Positions 32,530 through 41,093 of a DNA stretch of 64,000 bases are shown piece by piece. The position numbers and the translations under genes are program-made. This stretch comes from Rhodospirillales bacterium (GTDB lineage Bacteria; Pseudomonadota; Alphaproteobacteria; Micavibrionales; Micavibrionaceae), in contig CP060239.1 in assembly GCA_023898785.1 (NCBI GenBank), positions 310,001 to 374,000 of the forward strand, given 5' to 3'. The notes below the pieces were generated by a model. The model saw nothing but the letters and a program-made list of their open reading frames with translations, was not told the DNA's origin and ran no database searches. Positions within the stretch are counted from its first letter, which is position 1. Every line of letters begins with the position of its first letter.

Positions 32530-32994
32530 ATGGAATTATTGATTATGATTTTGGCGGTTATTTGTGTTCCGGCGGGACTGTATTTGCTATGCGGGTTTTT
32601 GAGTATGCGTTCGCACGGCGACATTGGGGAATTCGAGATTACAGGGTTCCAGAAAGCTACGGATAAGGGGCGTGCATTGCCGGTTGTGCGTTATGAGAAC
32701 GGGGAAGGGGCTCTTAAACTTGTTGAGGTGCGCAAGATTGAGCAAATTTCTTATTTGTTTAGTCCCCCGATTGAGCGGCAGATGGTTGAGGTTGCTGGCA
32801 TAGAGAGCGGTATGCCGAGAGTCTATGGTTATGTGCGGTTGGTGGCGGGACTGTTTTTGCTGTTGCCCGGCCTGGCGGCGCTGGGGTTGCATTTGCATAA
32901 GGCGTTATTTACCGGGCAGGTTGTTTATATCGTGATTTTGATTGGTCTTATGCTTGGCGGATGGGCTTTGCTCAAATTTATCCAACGGCATTAA
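32530..32994 (+). CDS. Hypothetical membrane protein
   Basis: A 154-residue protein with an N-terminal helix (IMILAVICVPAGLYLLCG), a soluble domain of about 70 residues, and two C-terminal helices (LVAGLFLLLPGLAALGL and VVYIVILIGLMLGGWALL). The soluble part resembles DUF3592-type envelope domains in layout (PVVRYENGEG, EQISYLFSPP), but I cannot confirm it. It starts four bases after nlpD, so it is probably cotranscribed. Confidence 0.7.
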   Translation: MELLIMILAVICVPAGLYLLCGFLSMRSHGDIGEFEITGFQKATDKGRALPVVRYENGEGALKLVEVRKIEQISYLFSPPIERQMVEVAGIESGMPRVYGYVRLVAGLFLLLPGLAALGLHLHKALFTGQVVYIVILIGLMLGGWALLKFIQRH

Positions 32995-33086
32995 CAGCAT
33001 AAAGGGTGAGACGCTTGCTTTCGGCGCGCCAATCTTTATAGTCCTCTCATTAACAGAATTTGAGTCGAAATATAAGGAGCATATTG

Positions 33087-33500
33087 ATGCTGATTTCCAA
33101 AGCGTATGCACAAAGTGTTGAAATGAGCGGAAATGTCCCGGCGACATTGCCGAACGCGCCAAGCGCGACAGAGGCCTTTATCTGGAATATGGGGCTGGTC
33201 GGGTTGCTTGTGGCTATGTTTTACATTTTGCTGATCCGTCCGCAGCAAAAGCGAATTAAAGAACATACGAGTATGTTGCAAGGGCTTAAGAAGGGCGACA
33301 AGGTTGTAACGGCCGGTGGGTTGATTGGCAGAATTGCCAAGATCAAAGATGGTGATGATGAGGTTCAGGTTGAGCTGGAGGGCGGTATGACTGTGACGGT
33401 TTTACGTTCTATGCTACAGGCGCACGGACCGAGAGTGTCTGCGGGGAAGCCTGCGAACGACTCTAAAAAAGATGATAAGAAAAAAGAAAATAAGAAGTAA
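33087..33500 (+). CDS. yajC: Preprotein translocase subunit YajC
   Basis: A single-pass inner-membrane partner of SecDF. The helix is LVGLLVAMFYILLIRPQQKR, the family signature, followed by LKKGDKVVTAGGLIGRIAKI. The tail is Lys/Asp rich. AAGGAG lies eight bases before the ATG at 33087, so this start is preferred over 33060. It is followed by a family 1 repeat and secD. Confidence 0.94.
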   Translation: MLISKAYAQSVEMSGNVPATLPNAPSATEAFIWNMGLVGLLVAMFYILLIRPQQKRIKEHTSMLQGLKKGDKVVTAGGLIGRIAKIKDGDDEVQVELEGGMTVTVLRSMLQAHGPRVSAGKPANDSKKDDKKKENKK

Positions 33501-33507
33501 GAAAGGC

Positions 33508-33590
33508 GTCATTGCGAGGAGAGCCGTTTGGCTCGACGCGGCAATCCAGTTTGTGATTCTAGATTGCTTCGCTGCGCTCGCAATGACGGA
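33508..33590. repeat. Family 1 repeat between yajC and secD
   Basis: A complete copy from GTCATTGCGAGGAG to CTCGCAATGACGG. It sits inside what is normally a tight yajC-secD operon and ends about ten bases before the secD ATG, so it would be part of the transcript as a hairpin. Confidence 0.85.
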
Positions 33591-33599
33591 TGACGAGAC

Positions 33600-35150
33600 A
33601 TGATTCAAATTGCACCCTGGAAAATTGTTCTGACGCTGCTCGTTTGCGCGCTGGCGTTTTTGTATGCCTTACCAAATGCTGTGAGTGAGCAGACGCGGAG
33701 CTGGATGCAGATTAATTTGCCGGGCTGGGCGCCGAATAAAGCGGTTAATCTGGGGCTGGATTTACGCGGCGGGGCGCATTTGCTTTATGAGGTTGATGTT
33801 GATCTGGTGCTCAAAGAGCGGGCAGATTCTATGCTTCAGGATTTGCGCAAGTCTTTGCGCGAGGACAAAATTGGTTATACGCGCATTGGCGTTATTCCTG
33901 GCGGTGTGCGTCTTAGTTTGAAAAATAAGAAAGATGGTGAAGGCGCGCGGCGGATATTACGCAAGCTGGAGCGTAATCTGGATATTGATACTTCCGGTGA
34001 TGGCCTGAAGATTGATGCGGCTCTTGATGAGGCAGGCAAGAAGGCGCTGTATGACCATACATTAGCGCAGTCGATTGAAATTGTGCGGCGGCGGATTGAT
34101 GAGTTGGGTACAACGGAGCCGATTATTCAGCGCCAGAGCGCTGACCGGATTTTAATTCAGGCGCCGGGCGCGGATGCAGAAAGTTTGAAGGCGATTATTG
34201 GGACAACGGCGAAGCTGAATTTTCATTTGGTTAAAGATCCAGGGACTTCGGGGGCGAGTAAAACTTATCCGCTGTCGGAAGATCCAACGCAGAAAGTGAC
34301 GGTGGAACGCCGGGCGTTGATTACCGGGGATATGCTGGAAAACGCAGCGCCGAGCTTTGATCAGGGCGGGCAGCCGGTGATTTCTTTTCGTTTGAATAAT
34401 ACGGGCGCGCGGCGCTTTTGCGATGTGACACGCAAGAATGTGAACAAGCCGTTTGCGATTGTGTTGGATAACGAGGTTTTGTCCGCGCCGGTGATCCGCG
34501 AGCCGATTTGCGGTGGCCGGGGCCAGATTTCGGGCGGTTTTAGTGTGCAAGAAGCTAACGATCTGGCACTTTTATTGCGCGCCGGGGCTTTGCCTGCGCC
34601 GATGAATGTGGTGGAAGAGCGCACGGTTGGGCCTTCTCTGGGGGCGGATAGCGTTGAAGCCGGGAAGAAGGCGAGCCTGATTGGTTTGGCGCTGGTTCTG
34701 GTGTTTATGGCGCTGGCTTATGGCGGGTTTGGCTTGATGGCGGATGTGGCGTTGATTGTGAATGTGGCGCTGATTTTTGCGATTTTGTCGGGCTTGCAGG
34801 CGACGCTGACCTTGCCGGGGATTGCCGGGATTGTCCTGACCATCGGGATGGCGGTGGATGCGAATGTTTTGATTTTTGAGCGTATTCGCGAGGAGCTGCG
34901 CGCCGGGCGCAGTGCGATATCGGCAATTGATGCGGGATACGCCCGCGCGATGGGCACTATTATTGATTCTAACCTGACAACGTTGATTGCGGCGTTGATT
35001 CTGTTTTCTTTGGGGACGGGGCCGATTAAAGGTTTTGCGGTGACGTTGGGTGTGGGAATTGTCACGTCGTTCTTTACGGCGATTATGGTGACGCGTTTGA
35101 TGGTGGTGGCTTGGTTGAAGAAAACAAAACCGAGCACCGTGCCGGTTTAA
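33600..35150 (+). CDS. secD: Protein translocase subunit SecD
   Basis: It uses the proton gradient to finish protein export through SecYEG. A first membrane helix is followed by LGLDLRGGAHLLYEVD, then the periplasmic P1 domains (IVRRRIDELGTTEPIIQRQ). Five more helices include the conserved TIGMAVDANVLIFERIREE and GIVTSFFTAIMVTR. The 516-residue length is normal for alphaproteobacteria. Confidence 0.97.
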   Translation: MIQIAPWKIVLTLLVCALAFLYALPNAVSEQTRSWMQINLPGWAPNKAVNLGLDLRGGAHLLYEVDVDLVLKERADSMLQDLRKSLREDKIGYTRIGVIPGGVRLSLKNKKDGEGARRILRKLERNLDIDTSGDGLKIDAALDEAGKKALYDHTLAQSIEIVRRRIDELGTTEPIIQRQSADRILIQAPGADAESLKAIIGTTAKLNFHLVKDPGTSGASKTYPLSEDPTQKVTVERRALITGDMLENAAPSFDQGGQPVISFRLNNTGARRFCDVTRKNVNKPFAIVLDNEVLSAPVIREPICGGRGQISGGFSVQEANDLALLLRAGALPAPMNVVEERTVGPSLGADSVEAGKKASLIGLALVLVFMALAYGGFGLMADVALIVNVALIFAILSGLQATLTLPGIAGIVLTIGMAVDANVLIFERIREELRAGRSAISAIDAGYARAMGTIIDSNLTTLIAALILFSLGTGPIKGFAVTLGVGIVTSFFTAIMVTRLMVVAWLKKTKPSTVPV

Positions 35151-35300
35151 AATCGCCCATAATGGGCTGCAAATAGTAGTTTTCTACGCTTCCGTTACTC
35201 ACGTACCAAAATGTACGCTGCGCTACGGTTCTCGAAAACCACTGTTTTCGCCGCATTCTGGATGATTTTTGAGTATGTACAGATTTGAATGAATAAAATT
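35151..35300. repeat. Structured element between secD and secF
   Basis: Three successive stems: GCCCATAATGGGC (35157-35169), CGTAC-N6-GTACG around 35206-35222, and CGAAAAC-N4-GTTTTCG near 35233. The block is unlike the four repeat families above. It interrupts an operon that is usually tight, so it may be a fifth mobile repeat or a transcript-processing element. Confidence 0.55.
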
Positions 35301-35312
35301 AAGGAAGTTTGA

Positions 35313-36260
35313 ATGCAAGGTTTACGATTAGTTCCGGAAGAAACGAATTTTAATTTTATAGGCTTGCGGTTTTTGGCCTATATGGTTTCGGCTGTTTTGG
35401 TGTTTGGTTCGATTGCTTTAACTGTTCAAAGAGGTTTGAATTTCGGGATCGATTTTACCGGCGGGACCGTGATTGAAATCCGCACGCCTGAGGCGCCTGA
35501 TTTGGCAGAGCTTCGCGCTTTGCTTAATGATCTGGATCTGGGTGCAATTACATTGCAGGAATTTGGTTCTCCGGAAGATTTGTTGATCCGTTTGCCAGAG
35601 CAAAAGGGCGGCGTTGAAGCACAACAAATGGCGATTGAAGATGTGCGTGAGGCGTTGGATGACATTTATGCGGATGCGGGTGAAGTGGACTATCGCCGCA
35701 CTGAATTTGTTGGACCGCAGGTTGGTGAAGAACTTAAGAAGCAGGGTTTGCTGGCAGTGCTGTTTTCTTTGGCTGGTATTCTTGCCTATGTATGGTTTCG
35801 GTTTGAGTGGCAGTTTGGCGTGGCTTCCATTATTGCGCTGGCGCATGATGCGATTGCAACGATCGGGTTGTTTGCGTTGACGCAGATGGAGTTTAACCTT
35901 TCAACGGTGGCGGCGATTTTGATGATCGCGGGATATTCTATCAATGATACGGTGATTGTGTTTGACCGTATTCGTGAGAATTTGCGCAAGTTTAAGAAAA
36001 TGTCCTTGCCTGAGCTGTTTAACAAGTCCGTTAATGAGATGTTGGGCCGGACGTTAATGACTTCGGGCACGACGCTGCTAGCCTTAATTGCACTATATAT
36101 TTTTGGCGGCGAGGTTATTCAGGGCTTTATTTATGCACTGATTTTCGGGATTGTCGTCGGGACTTATTCATCTGTCTTTGTGGCGGCGCCGGTTTTGCTC
36201 AATACCGGGGTGAAACGCGGTGAAGTCCAGAGCGGGGATACTACGCCGCAGAAGGCATAA
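35313..36260 (+). CDS. secF: Protein translocase subunit SecF
   Basis: The partner of SecD in the inner membrane. It begins with a helix then NFGIDFTGGTVIEIRTPE, the family start of the periplasmic domain. The membrane part has AGYSINDTVIVFDRIRENLR and RTLMTSGTTLLALIALYIFGG. The length of 315 is normal. Distance to secD is 162 bases because of the structured element. Confidence 0.97.
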   Translation: MQGLRLVPEETNFNFIGLRFLAYMVSAVLVFGSIALTVQRGLNFGIDFTGGTVIEIRTPEAPDLAELRALLNDLDLGAITLQEFGSPEDLLIRLPEQKGGVEAQQMAIEDVREALDDIYADAGEVDYRRTEFVGPQVGEELKKQGLLAVLFSLAGILAYVWFRFEWQFGVASIIALAHDAIATIGLFALTQMEFNLSTVAAILMIAGYSINDTVIVFDRIRENLRKFKKMSLPELFNKSVNEMLGRTLMTSGTTLLALIALYIFGGEVIQGFIYALIFGIVVGTYSSVFVAAPVLLNTGVKRGEVQSGDTTPQKA

Positions 36261-36265
36261 TCCTC

Positions 36266-36643
36266 ATGGACGTGACGCCGCTTATTAGGTCCGGGCAACA
36301 AATCATTCAAAGTTATAGTGGTGGGCGGTTTCGCGTGAGCGGGGCTGTGTATGAGGGCGCTTTGATTGTGATGCCTGAAGGGTCACAGCGCTGGGACTTT
36401 GCGGGCGAAGTGGCGGACTTGAGCGAGCCTGATTTTGTTCCGCTTATAGAGCAGGCTGCGGAGATTGATGTGGTTTTGCTGGGCTGTGGGGCGACAATTC
36501 AGTTTTTATCTTCAAATTTGAAAAATGCGTTGAAAGCGTGCGGTCTTAACGTTGAGGTTATGGACAGCGGCGCGGCGTGCCGGACTTACAATGTTTTGAT
36601 GGCTGATGGACGTAGAGTTGCCGCGGCTTTATTACCATTTTAA
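36266..36643 (+). CDS. Mth938-like domain protein (NDUFAF3 homologue)
   Basis: A 125-residue protein of the DUF498/Mth938 family (GGRFRVSGAVYEGALIVMPE; DVVLLGCGATIQFLS; MDSGAACRTYNVLMADGR). Eukaryotic NDUFAF3 of this family helps assemble respiratory complex I. It follows secF by five bases, an order I recall from alphaproteobacteria. The NDUFAF6-like gene lies 2.6 kb downstream, separated here by an orphan gene and sodB. Confidence 0.85.
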   Translation: MDVTPLIRSGQQIIQSYSGGRFRVSGAVYEGALIVMPEGSQRWDFAGEVADLSEPDFVPLIEQAAEIDVVLLGCGATIQFLSSNLKNALKACGLNVEVMDSGAACRTYNVLMADGRRVAAALLPF

Positions 36644-36745
36644 GTTAAATCTTTCTTAACATCCTTTCTATATCATAAACGCATAAAAAACCGCTGTAAT
36701 TGGCGGATAGCGAGGTTTTACGCGTGAATTTGAAGGGTGTGAATG

Positions 36746-38545
36746 ATGGCGCAGAGCGTTTCAGAACAAGTTCGTGGATTGATAGAAAGTGAAGGTGCGA
36801 GCGCGCCGGAATTTGGTGTGCGTGAGGCTGAAGGGCAGGTTGCCGGTTGGCCGGACTCTTTGCCTATGCCGGTTATTCTTGAGGTCGGCGGGCGTAGCGG
36901 GGTTGGCTATATTACTGATGAAAACGGGCAGACGATGTTGTTGATGCATGACCCGCAGGCGCCGGGGCAGGTTTTAGCCTATGATGCAGAGCAGATGCGC
37001 CGTGATTATGATGCGGTTGCAACGCCGTTGATTGAGGATTTAAAGGCGACAAGTCCGCGCGATATTTATTATGGGCAAGATTTGGGGGCCGGGTCTTCCG
37101 AGAGTTTGGTGCGGATAACCAGCGGTGACTTTGATGGTGAAATTCGCCGGAAAGTCGTTGTGGGTGAAGGTGGAAATATCGAACGTCTTGGCCCTCTTAA
37201 GCTTGGTGAGCACAGGCTTGGGAAAAGTGCTTATTTGGTTGATCCCACTTTACGGCTTGGCGATCGGCTTCCAGAGGATGGGCGCGTTTTTGCTGCTGTT
37301 GTGGTTCATGAGGATGGGAGTATTAAACATCATGCCCCTGAGCATGAGGCATATCGTCATAGTTTTGCAGATCGCCCGGAAGTTGGGGCGTTATATGCTC
37401 AGTTAAGTGCGTATAATTCTACGATTATCTATCAGAACAGAGGGCCAGGGGCAGAAGGCGGTATTGCGGTTAAGCAAAAGGTAAGTGCGGAGGTGCTGGA
37501 GAATCTGTCTATTCGTGTGCATGAGCGTGATGCTGCGGTACCGTCTTATGAAGCGGTAGGGTCAGTGGTGCAGGTTGCGCCAGAGCCGGGCGTGCCGGAA
37601 TCTCAGCCAGTTGTACCAGAAGTTGTTGTGTCAGAGTATTATCCGTCGGCTTTTGTTCAGACCGCTGAACAGCAGAGTGTAGACGGCGGATCTGCCTTCA
37701 TTGCGCAAAAAATCGGAAACGCCGAGTCTCATATGGGAAATATGGCGGCTCTTGATCGTGAGGCGTTTTCTCAGGCACGTGTTATTTTACCGGGTTTGGA
37801 GAGGGAGCTTCAAAAAAGTCCTGATTTGAGCGATCCGGCTGTGCAGCAGCAAATAGAGTTCATGTTTAATAATGATTTCGGGATTGCGGATAGCTATAAG
37901 GCGGTGGCAGCGCAGTTTGTTGAAGAGCGTTTGGCGGCGGGTGGGCCGATTGATATGACGCCATATAATAACGCGCTGGAGGCTTTGCGTGATGGAGACG
38001 TAAGCCGGGCGCAAGGGCTTTTGCACGGGGAAGTGTCTGAGTCTTCTGTTGATGTAGAACAGGGGCGGGGGGCAAAGGTTGAGGAGTTTCGGGGCAATGC
38101 ACATTCTATTGAACCGGTCGCTGGAGAGGTTGCTCCGCACTTTAAAAATCAGGAACCTTCTTCTGTGGAGGGGAGAGAAAATGTGGCGTTGAACTCTGCG
38201 CTGGAAAGTGCGGTCTCGGATTTACAGAGCGCTATTGCTACAGGAGAAAATGTCGATCCTGCGAGTTATGAGGGGATGGGGCTTAGTTCTGAAGCGAAGA
38301 CAGCATGCATGCAGTATCAGGAGTTGACGGGGTATAAATATTCTTTGGATCATTCTCAGCAGGTGCTTGCAGGGGTTGGCGTGAATATTTCTGATGCAAT
38401 TCAGCTTGGTGCAGATGGCAGAATTCAAATTCATCCTGATAAATTGCCGCAGGAAGCGGCGGGTCTTAAGGACGAGTTTGCGGCCATTAAAGAGCGGGTG
38501 GATGCAATGCCTCCAGCAAATGCGCTGGAAGCGCGCTGTGATTAG
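36746..38545 (+). CDS. Orphan 599-residue protein
   Basis: I recognise no domain. GAAGGGTG lies ahead of the start. There is no signal peptide or membrane segment. Residues 1-240 look globular (LPMPVILEVGGRSGVGYI; RLGDRLPEDGRVFAAVVVHE). Residues 275-300 are a Pro/Val-rich linker (EPGVPESQPVVPEVVV), and the rest is Ala/Glu-rich and mostly helical. There is a single Cys near residue 520 and another at the end. It is cytosolic or secreted by a leaderless route. It is inserted between genes for NDUFAF3- and NDUFAF6-like proteins. Confidence 0.65.
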   Translation: MAQSVSEQVRGLIESEGASAPEFGVREAEGQVAGWPDSLPMPVILEVGGRSGVGYITDENGQTMLLMHDPQAPGQVLAYDAEQMRRDYDAVATPLIEDLKATSPRDIYYGQDLGAGSSESLVRITSGDFDGEIRRKVVVGEGGNIERLGPLKLGEHRLGKSAYLVDPTLRLGDRLPEDGRVFAAVVVHEDGSIKHHAPEHEAYRHSFADRPEVGALYAQLSAYNSTIIYQNRGPGAEGGIAVKQKVSAEVLENLSIRVHERDAAVPSYEAVGSVVQVAPEPGVPESQPVVPEVVVSEYYPSAFVQTAEQQSVDGGSAFIAQKIGNAESHMGNMAALDREAFSQARVILPGLERELQKSPDLSDPAVQQQIEFMFNNDFGIADSYKAVAAQFVEERLAAGGPIDMTPYNNALEALRDGDVSRAQGLLHGEVSESSVDVEQGRGAKVEEFRGNAHSIEPVAGEVAPHFKNQEPSSVEGRENVALNSALESAVSDLQSAIATGENVDPASYEGMGLSSEAKTACMQYQELTGYKYSLDHSQQVLAGVGVNISDAIQLGADGRIQIHPDKLPQEAAGLKDEFAAIKERVDAMPPANALEARCD

Positions 38546-38600
38546 AGTTAGGCGTTTATGCGGCTAATTTGAACGGGGCTTCCGTTTTTGCCCGATGGTT

Positions 38601-39209
38601 TCAGCGCGACGCGTTTTCGAACAGCTCGGCGACATATTCCCAATTGACGAGATTATCGACGAAGGCTTCAAGGTATTTGGGCCGGGCATTACGGTAATCG
38701 ATGTAATAGCTGTGTTCCCAGACATCGCAGCCCAATAGCGCGGTTTGGCCCGATGTGAGCGGGTTGTCGGCGTTGGCTGTTTTGGTGACTTCCAGCTTGC
38801 CTTCAGCGTTCATGACCAGCCAGCACCAGCCGGAGCCGAACTGGGTTGCGCCGGCATTGAGGAATTGTTCACGGAAGGCCTCAAATGAGCCGAAGCTGTC
38901 AGTGATGGCGGCTTCCAGATTGCTGGGACGGGCGCCGCCGCCATTTGGTTTCATCCAGTTCCAGAAATGGGTGTGGTTCCAGTGCTGTCCGGCATTGTTG
39001 AACAGGCCTTGCTCGCCTTGTTTGTGGGCGTTGATGACAACTTCTTCGAGCGTGTTGCCCATGTGGTCTAACCCTTCGAGGATTTTATTGCCGTTGACGA
39101 TGTAGGCGTTGTGGTGTTTGTCATGATGGAATTCAAGCGTTTCGGCGGACATGTACGGGTCCAGTGCATCGTAGGCGTAGGGGAGTTCGGGCAAATCGAA
39201 GGCGGACAT
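38601..39209 (-). CDS. sodB: Superoxide dismutase, iron type
   Basis: It detoxifies superoxide in the cytosol. Metal ligands are seen in LEFHHDKHHNAY (first His), QHWNHTHFWNWM (second His) and DVWEHSYYIDYRN (Asp and third His). The Gln in NNAGQHWNH is where Fe-SODs carry their active-site glutamine, which favours iron over manganese. The 202-residue length is typical. It stands alone on the minus strand. Confidence 0.94.
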   Translation of the reverse strand: MSAFDLPELPYAYDALDPYMSAETLEFHHDKHHNAYIVNGNKILEGLDHMGNTLEEVVINAHKQGEQGLFNNAGQHWNHTHFWNWMKPNGGGARPSNLEAAITDSFGSFEAFREQFLNAGATQFGSGWCWLVMNAEGKLEVTKTANADNPLTSGQTALLGCDVWEHSYYIDYRNARPKYLEAFVDNLVNWEYVAELFENASR

Positions 39210-39284
39210 GGTTTAGCTCCTTAGCTTTTCTTTGATGGTAGAAACTGTTAAGCCAGTAAATTAATTGTTTTACAGGAATAATCA

Positions 39285-40073
39285 ATGGTTAAGACGATTT
39301 CATATTGTGGGCGGTTGGTTCGGGAGCATGACCCGGACCGGTTTTTACTTTCAATGTTTGTGCCTGCCTCGGTGCGTGAGGGGTTGTGGGCGTTGTTTGC
39401 GCTTAATTATGAGATTGCCAAGACGCGGGAAGTGGTCAGCGAGACGCAATTGGGGCTGATCCGGTTGCAGTGGTGGCGTGAGCGGATCGCCGAAATCTAT
39501 GACGGGAAAATGCCGCCGGGTAATGAGATTTTGGAGTCTCTGGCGGAGGCGATTGCGCGTTATGATTTGCCGCAAGAACATTTTGATACACTCTTGCATG
39601 TGCGGGAGTTTGATTTGGAAGATGTGCTTCCCGGTAATGTTGAGGGGCTGGTGAATTATGCGGATTTTACGTCTACGCCATTGTTGAAGTTGGCGATGCA
39701 GGTGGTTGGTGGGGATGTCCAGCGTGAGCCCGTGCAGGTTGTGGCGGTGAATGCCGGTTTGGTCGGGATTTTACGCGCGGTTTCCTTTCATGCGCGCCAA
39801 CGGCGGTGTTATTTACCGGAGGATTTGTTGAAAGAGGCGGGGCAGCGGCTGGATCATTTGTATGAATTTAAGCCGGTTGAGGGGTTGTCAGATGTTATAA
39901 AATCTGTTTTAGAACAGTTTGTTGATGGTGTTTCTTGTGAGAATATTTTATTGCGAAAACAGCAGAAGCTGGCGGAAATTTACATGTGGCAGCTGAAATC
40001 CTGTGATTATGATGTGTTTCATTCAAGGATGGCGGTGGCTCCGGCTTTTAAGGTTTTACGTTTAATATTTTGA
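39285..40073 (+). CDS. Squalene/phytoene synthase family protein, NDUFAF6-like
   Basis: A 262-residue protein of the class I terpene-synthase-like fold. The family text RFLLSMFVPASVREGLWALF, then RLQWWRERIAEIYDG is clear. The two Asp-rich motifs needed for catalysis in true phytoene synthases (DxxxD) are not conserved: the second region reads EDVLPGNVEGLVNYADF. This favours the NDUFAF6 group, linked to complex I assembly in mitochondria. The nearby Mth938-like gene supports that link. Confidence 0.8.
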   Translation: MVKTISYCGRLVREHDPDRFLLSMFVPASVREGLWALFALNYEIAKTREVVSETQLGLIRLQWWRERIAEIYDGKMPPGNEILESLAEAIARYDLPQEHFDTLLHVREFDLEDVLPGNVEGLVNYADFTSTPLLKLAMQVVGGDVQREPVQVVAVNAGLVGILRAVSFHARQRRCYLPEDLLKEAGQRLDHLYEFKPVEGLSDVIKSVLEQFVDGVSCENILLRKQQKLAEIYMWQLKSCDYDVFHSRMAVAPAFKVLRLIF

Positions 40074-40148
40074 TTATGTAATTGAATCTTAACGATTTTG
40101 TTGTTAGGATAGTGATGGTCAGGATTTTTCTGAGTTAGGGTAGAGATT

Positions 40149-40421
40149 ATGGTTGATTCCATTCAAGGGGCGGGCGGTCCGCAGAATTTATCAGCGGCTA
40201 ATCGCGGTCAAAATAACAAAGTTTCTGAAGATAAGCGCGTTGAAAAAACAGCGTCTCAAGCGCCTGTGAGAGATGAGGTGCAAATTTCAGAAGAGGCGCT
40301 GTCGTTATCACGAGACGAGCAGGCGGCCGAGCAGACTGCTAAAGAAACGCGCACGATTTTGCAAGAGCAGCTTGATGAGACGCTTTCGGCGGATCGGCAG
40401 CGGGTTGATAAATTTCTTTAA
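40149..40421 (+). CDS. Small hydrophilic protein, unknown
   Basis: A 90-residue protein rich in Gln, Glu and Asn with no hydrophobic segment. It contains RDEVQISEEALSLSRDEQAA, which recalls the sigma28-binding part of FlgM-type and other flagellar small proteins (VQIS..A..LS), but no flagellar genes are present in the window, so this is only a weak hint. The ATG follows a weak GGGTAGAG. It lies between the NDUFAF6-like gene and the convergent lipase gene. Confidence 0.55.
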   Translation: MVDSIQGAGGPQNLSAANRGQNNKVSEDKRVEKTASQAPVRDEVQISEEALSLSRDEQAAEQTAKETRTILQEQLDETLSADRQRVDKFL

Positions 40422-40427
40422 GCATTC

Positions 40428-41093
40428 TTAAGCGTGTTTAAATTTCCCATTTTGCAGGAAATGTAAGGTTTGCTCCATGACTTTGGGGTTGAACATCATG
40501 AAGCTGTGCGTGGCGGGTAGTACTATGTGGTCGCTCATGCCGTCGATTTTGGTGCGCTCTACGGGAACGATGCCGTCGTGCTGTCCATCTAAAATCCAGG
40601 GAGCAAGAGGGTTGACAGAGGCCGATCCGGCGATGATGCCGAGAGGGTAGGTGATATCATCGTCAATATGCTTGTAGCCTGTTTTGAGCTGGCCTGAGGC
40701 GGGGCCGAAAATCGAACGAAATATGGGCCCCAGCCATTCATTATCATCGAGGAAGTCGGCAAATTCGCTGCCCGTGTTGGGTGGGCCGAGCATGACGACT
40801 TTGTCCAGATTTTCAGGTTTATGGGTAGCGATGAAGTAGCGCGTAATGAGGCCGCCCATTGAGTGGGTTACAAAATTGAGAGGGCGTTTGGGGCTGTATC
40901 CGGGGTGGTTCTCTATTTTTTCGGCGACAAAGTCGGTGAGGTCTTCGAGGCTTTTTTCGCGTGAGGGGTAGAGGATGTTGATGGTCTCGTAGCCGTTTTT
41001 CTCAAGAAAATTTTCGAGCAGCAGCATGTCAGTTTTGGAGCGCAGAATTCCGTGCAGTAAAACAACGATATCTTTAGGCGGCTTTTCGGTCAT
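40428..41093 (-). CDS. Alpha/beta hydrolase, lipase-like
   Basis: A 221-residue serine hydrolase without a signal peptide. The oxyanion-side start VVLLHGILRSKTDM and the nucleophile elbow THSMGGLITRYF (Ser) are clear. Candidate triad partners are Asp in QHDGIVPVE and His in LPATHSFMM. It resembles bacterial triacylglycerol lipase/esterase folds. The start overlaps the trmFO end by 20 bases on the same strand, so it is probably translationally coupled to trmFO; the substrate is unknown. Confidence 0.83.
   Translation of the reverse strand: MTEKPPKDIVVLLHGILRSKTDMLLLENFLEKNGYETINILYPSREKSLEDLTDFVAEKIENHPGYSPKRPLNFVTHSMGGLITRYFIATHKPENLDKVVMLGPPNTGSEFADFLDDNEWLGPIFRSIFGPASGQLKTGYKHIDDDITYPLGIIAGSASVNPLAPWILDGQHDGIVPVERTKIDGMSDHIVLPATHSFMMFNPKVMEQTLHFLQNGKFKHA

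Noticed and set aside
39285..40073. Phytoene or squalene synthase of carotenoid/hopanoid synthesis
   Set aside because: The catalytic Asp-rich motifs are not conserved and no carotenoid or hopanoid genes are nearby; an NDUFAF6-like role fits better.
40149..40421. FlgM anti-sigma factor
   Set aside because: Only a short VQIS-type segment fits; no flagellar gene is present in the window and the rest does not match.
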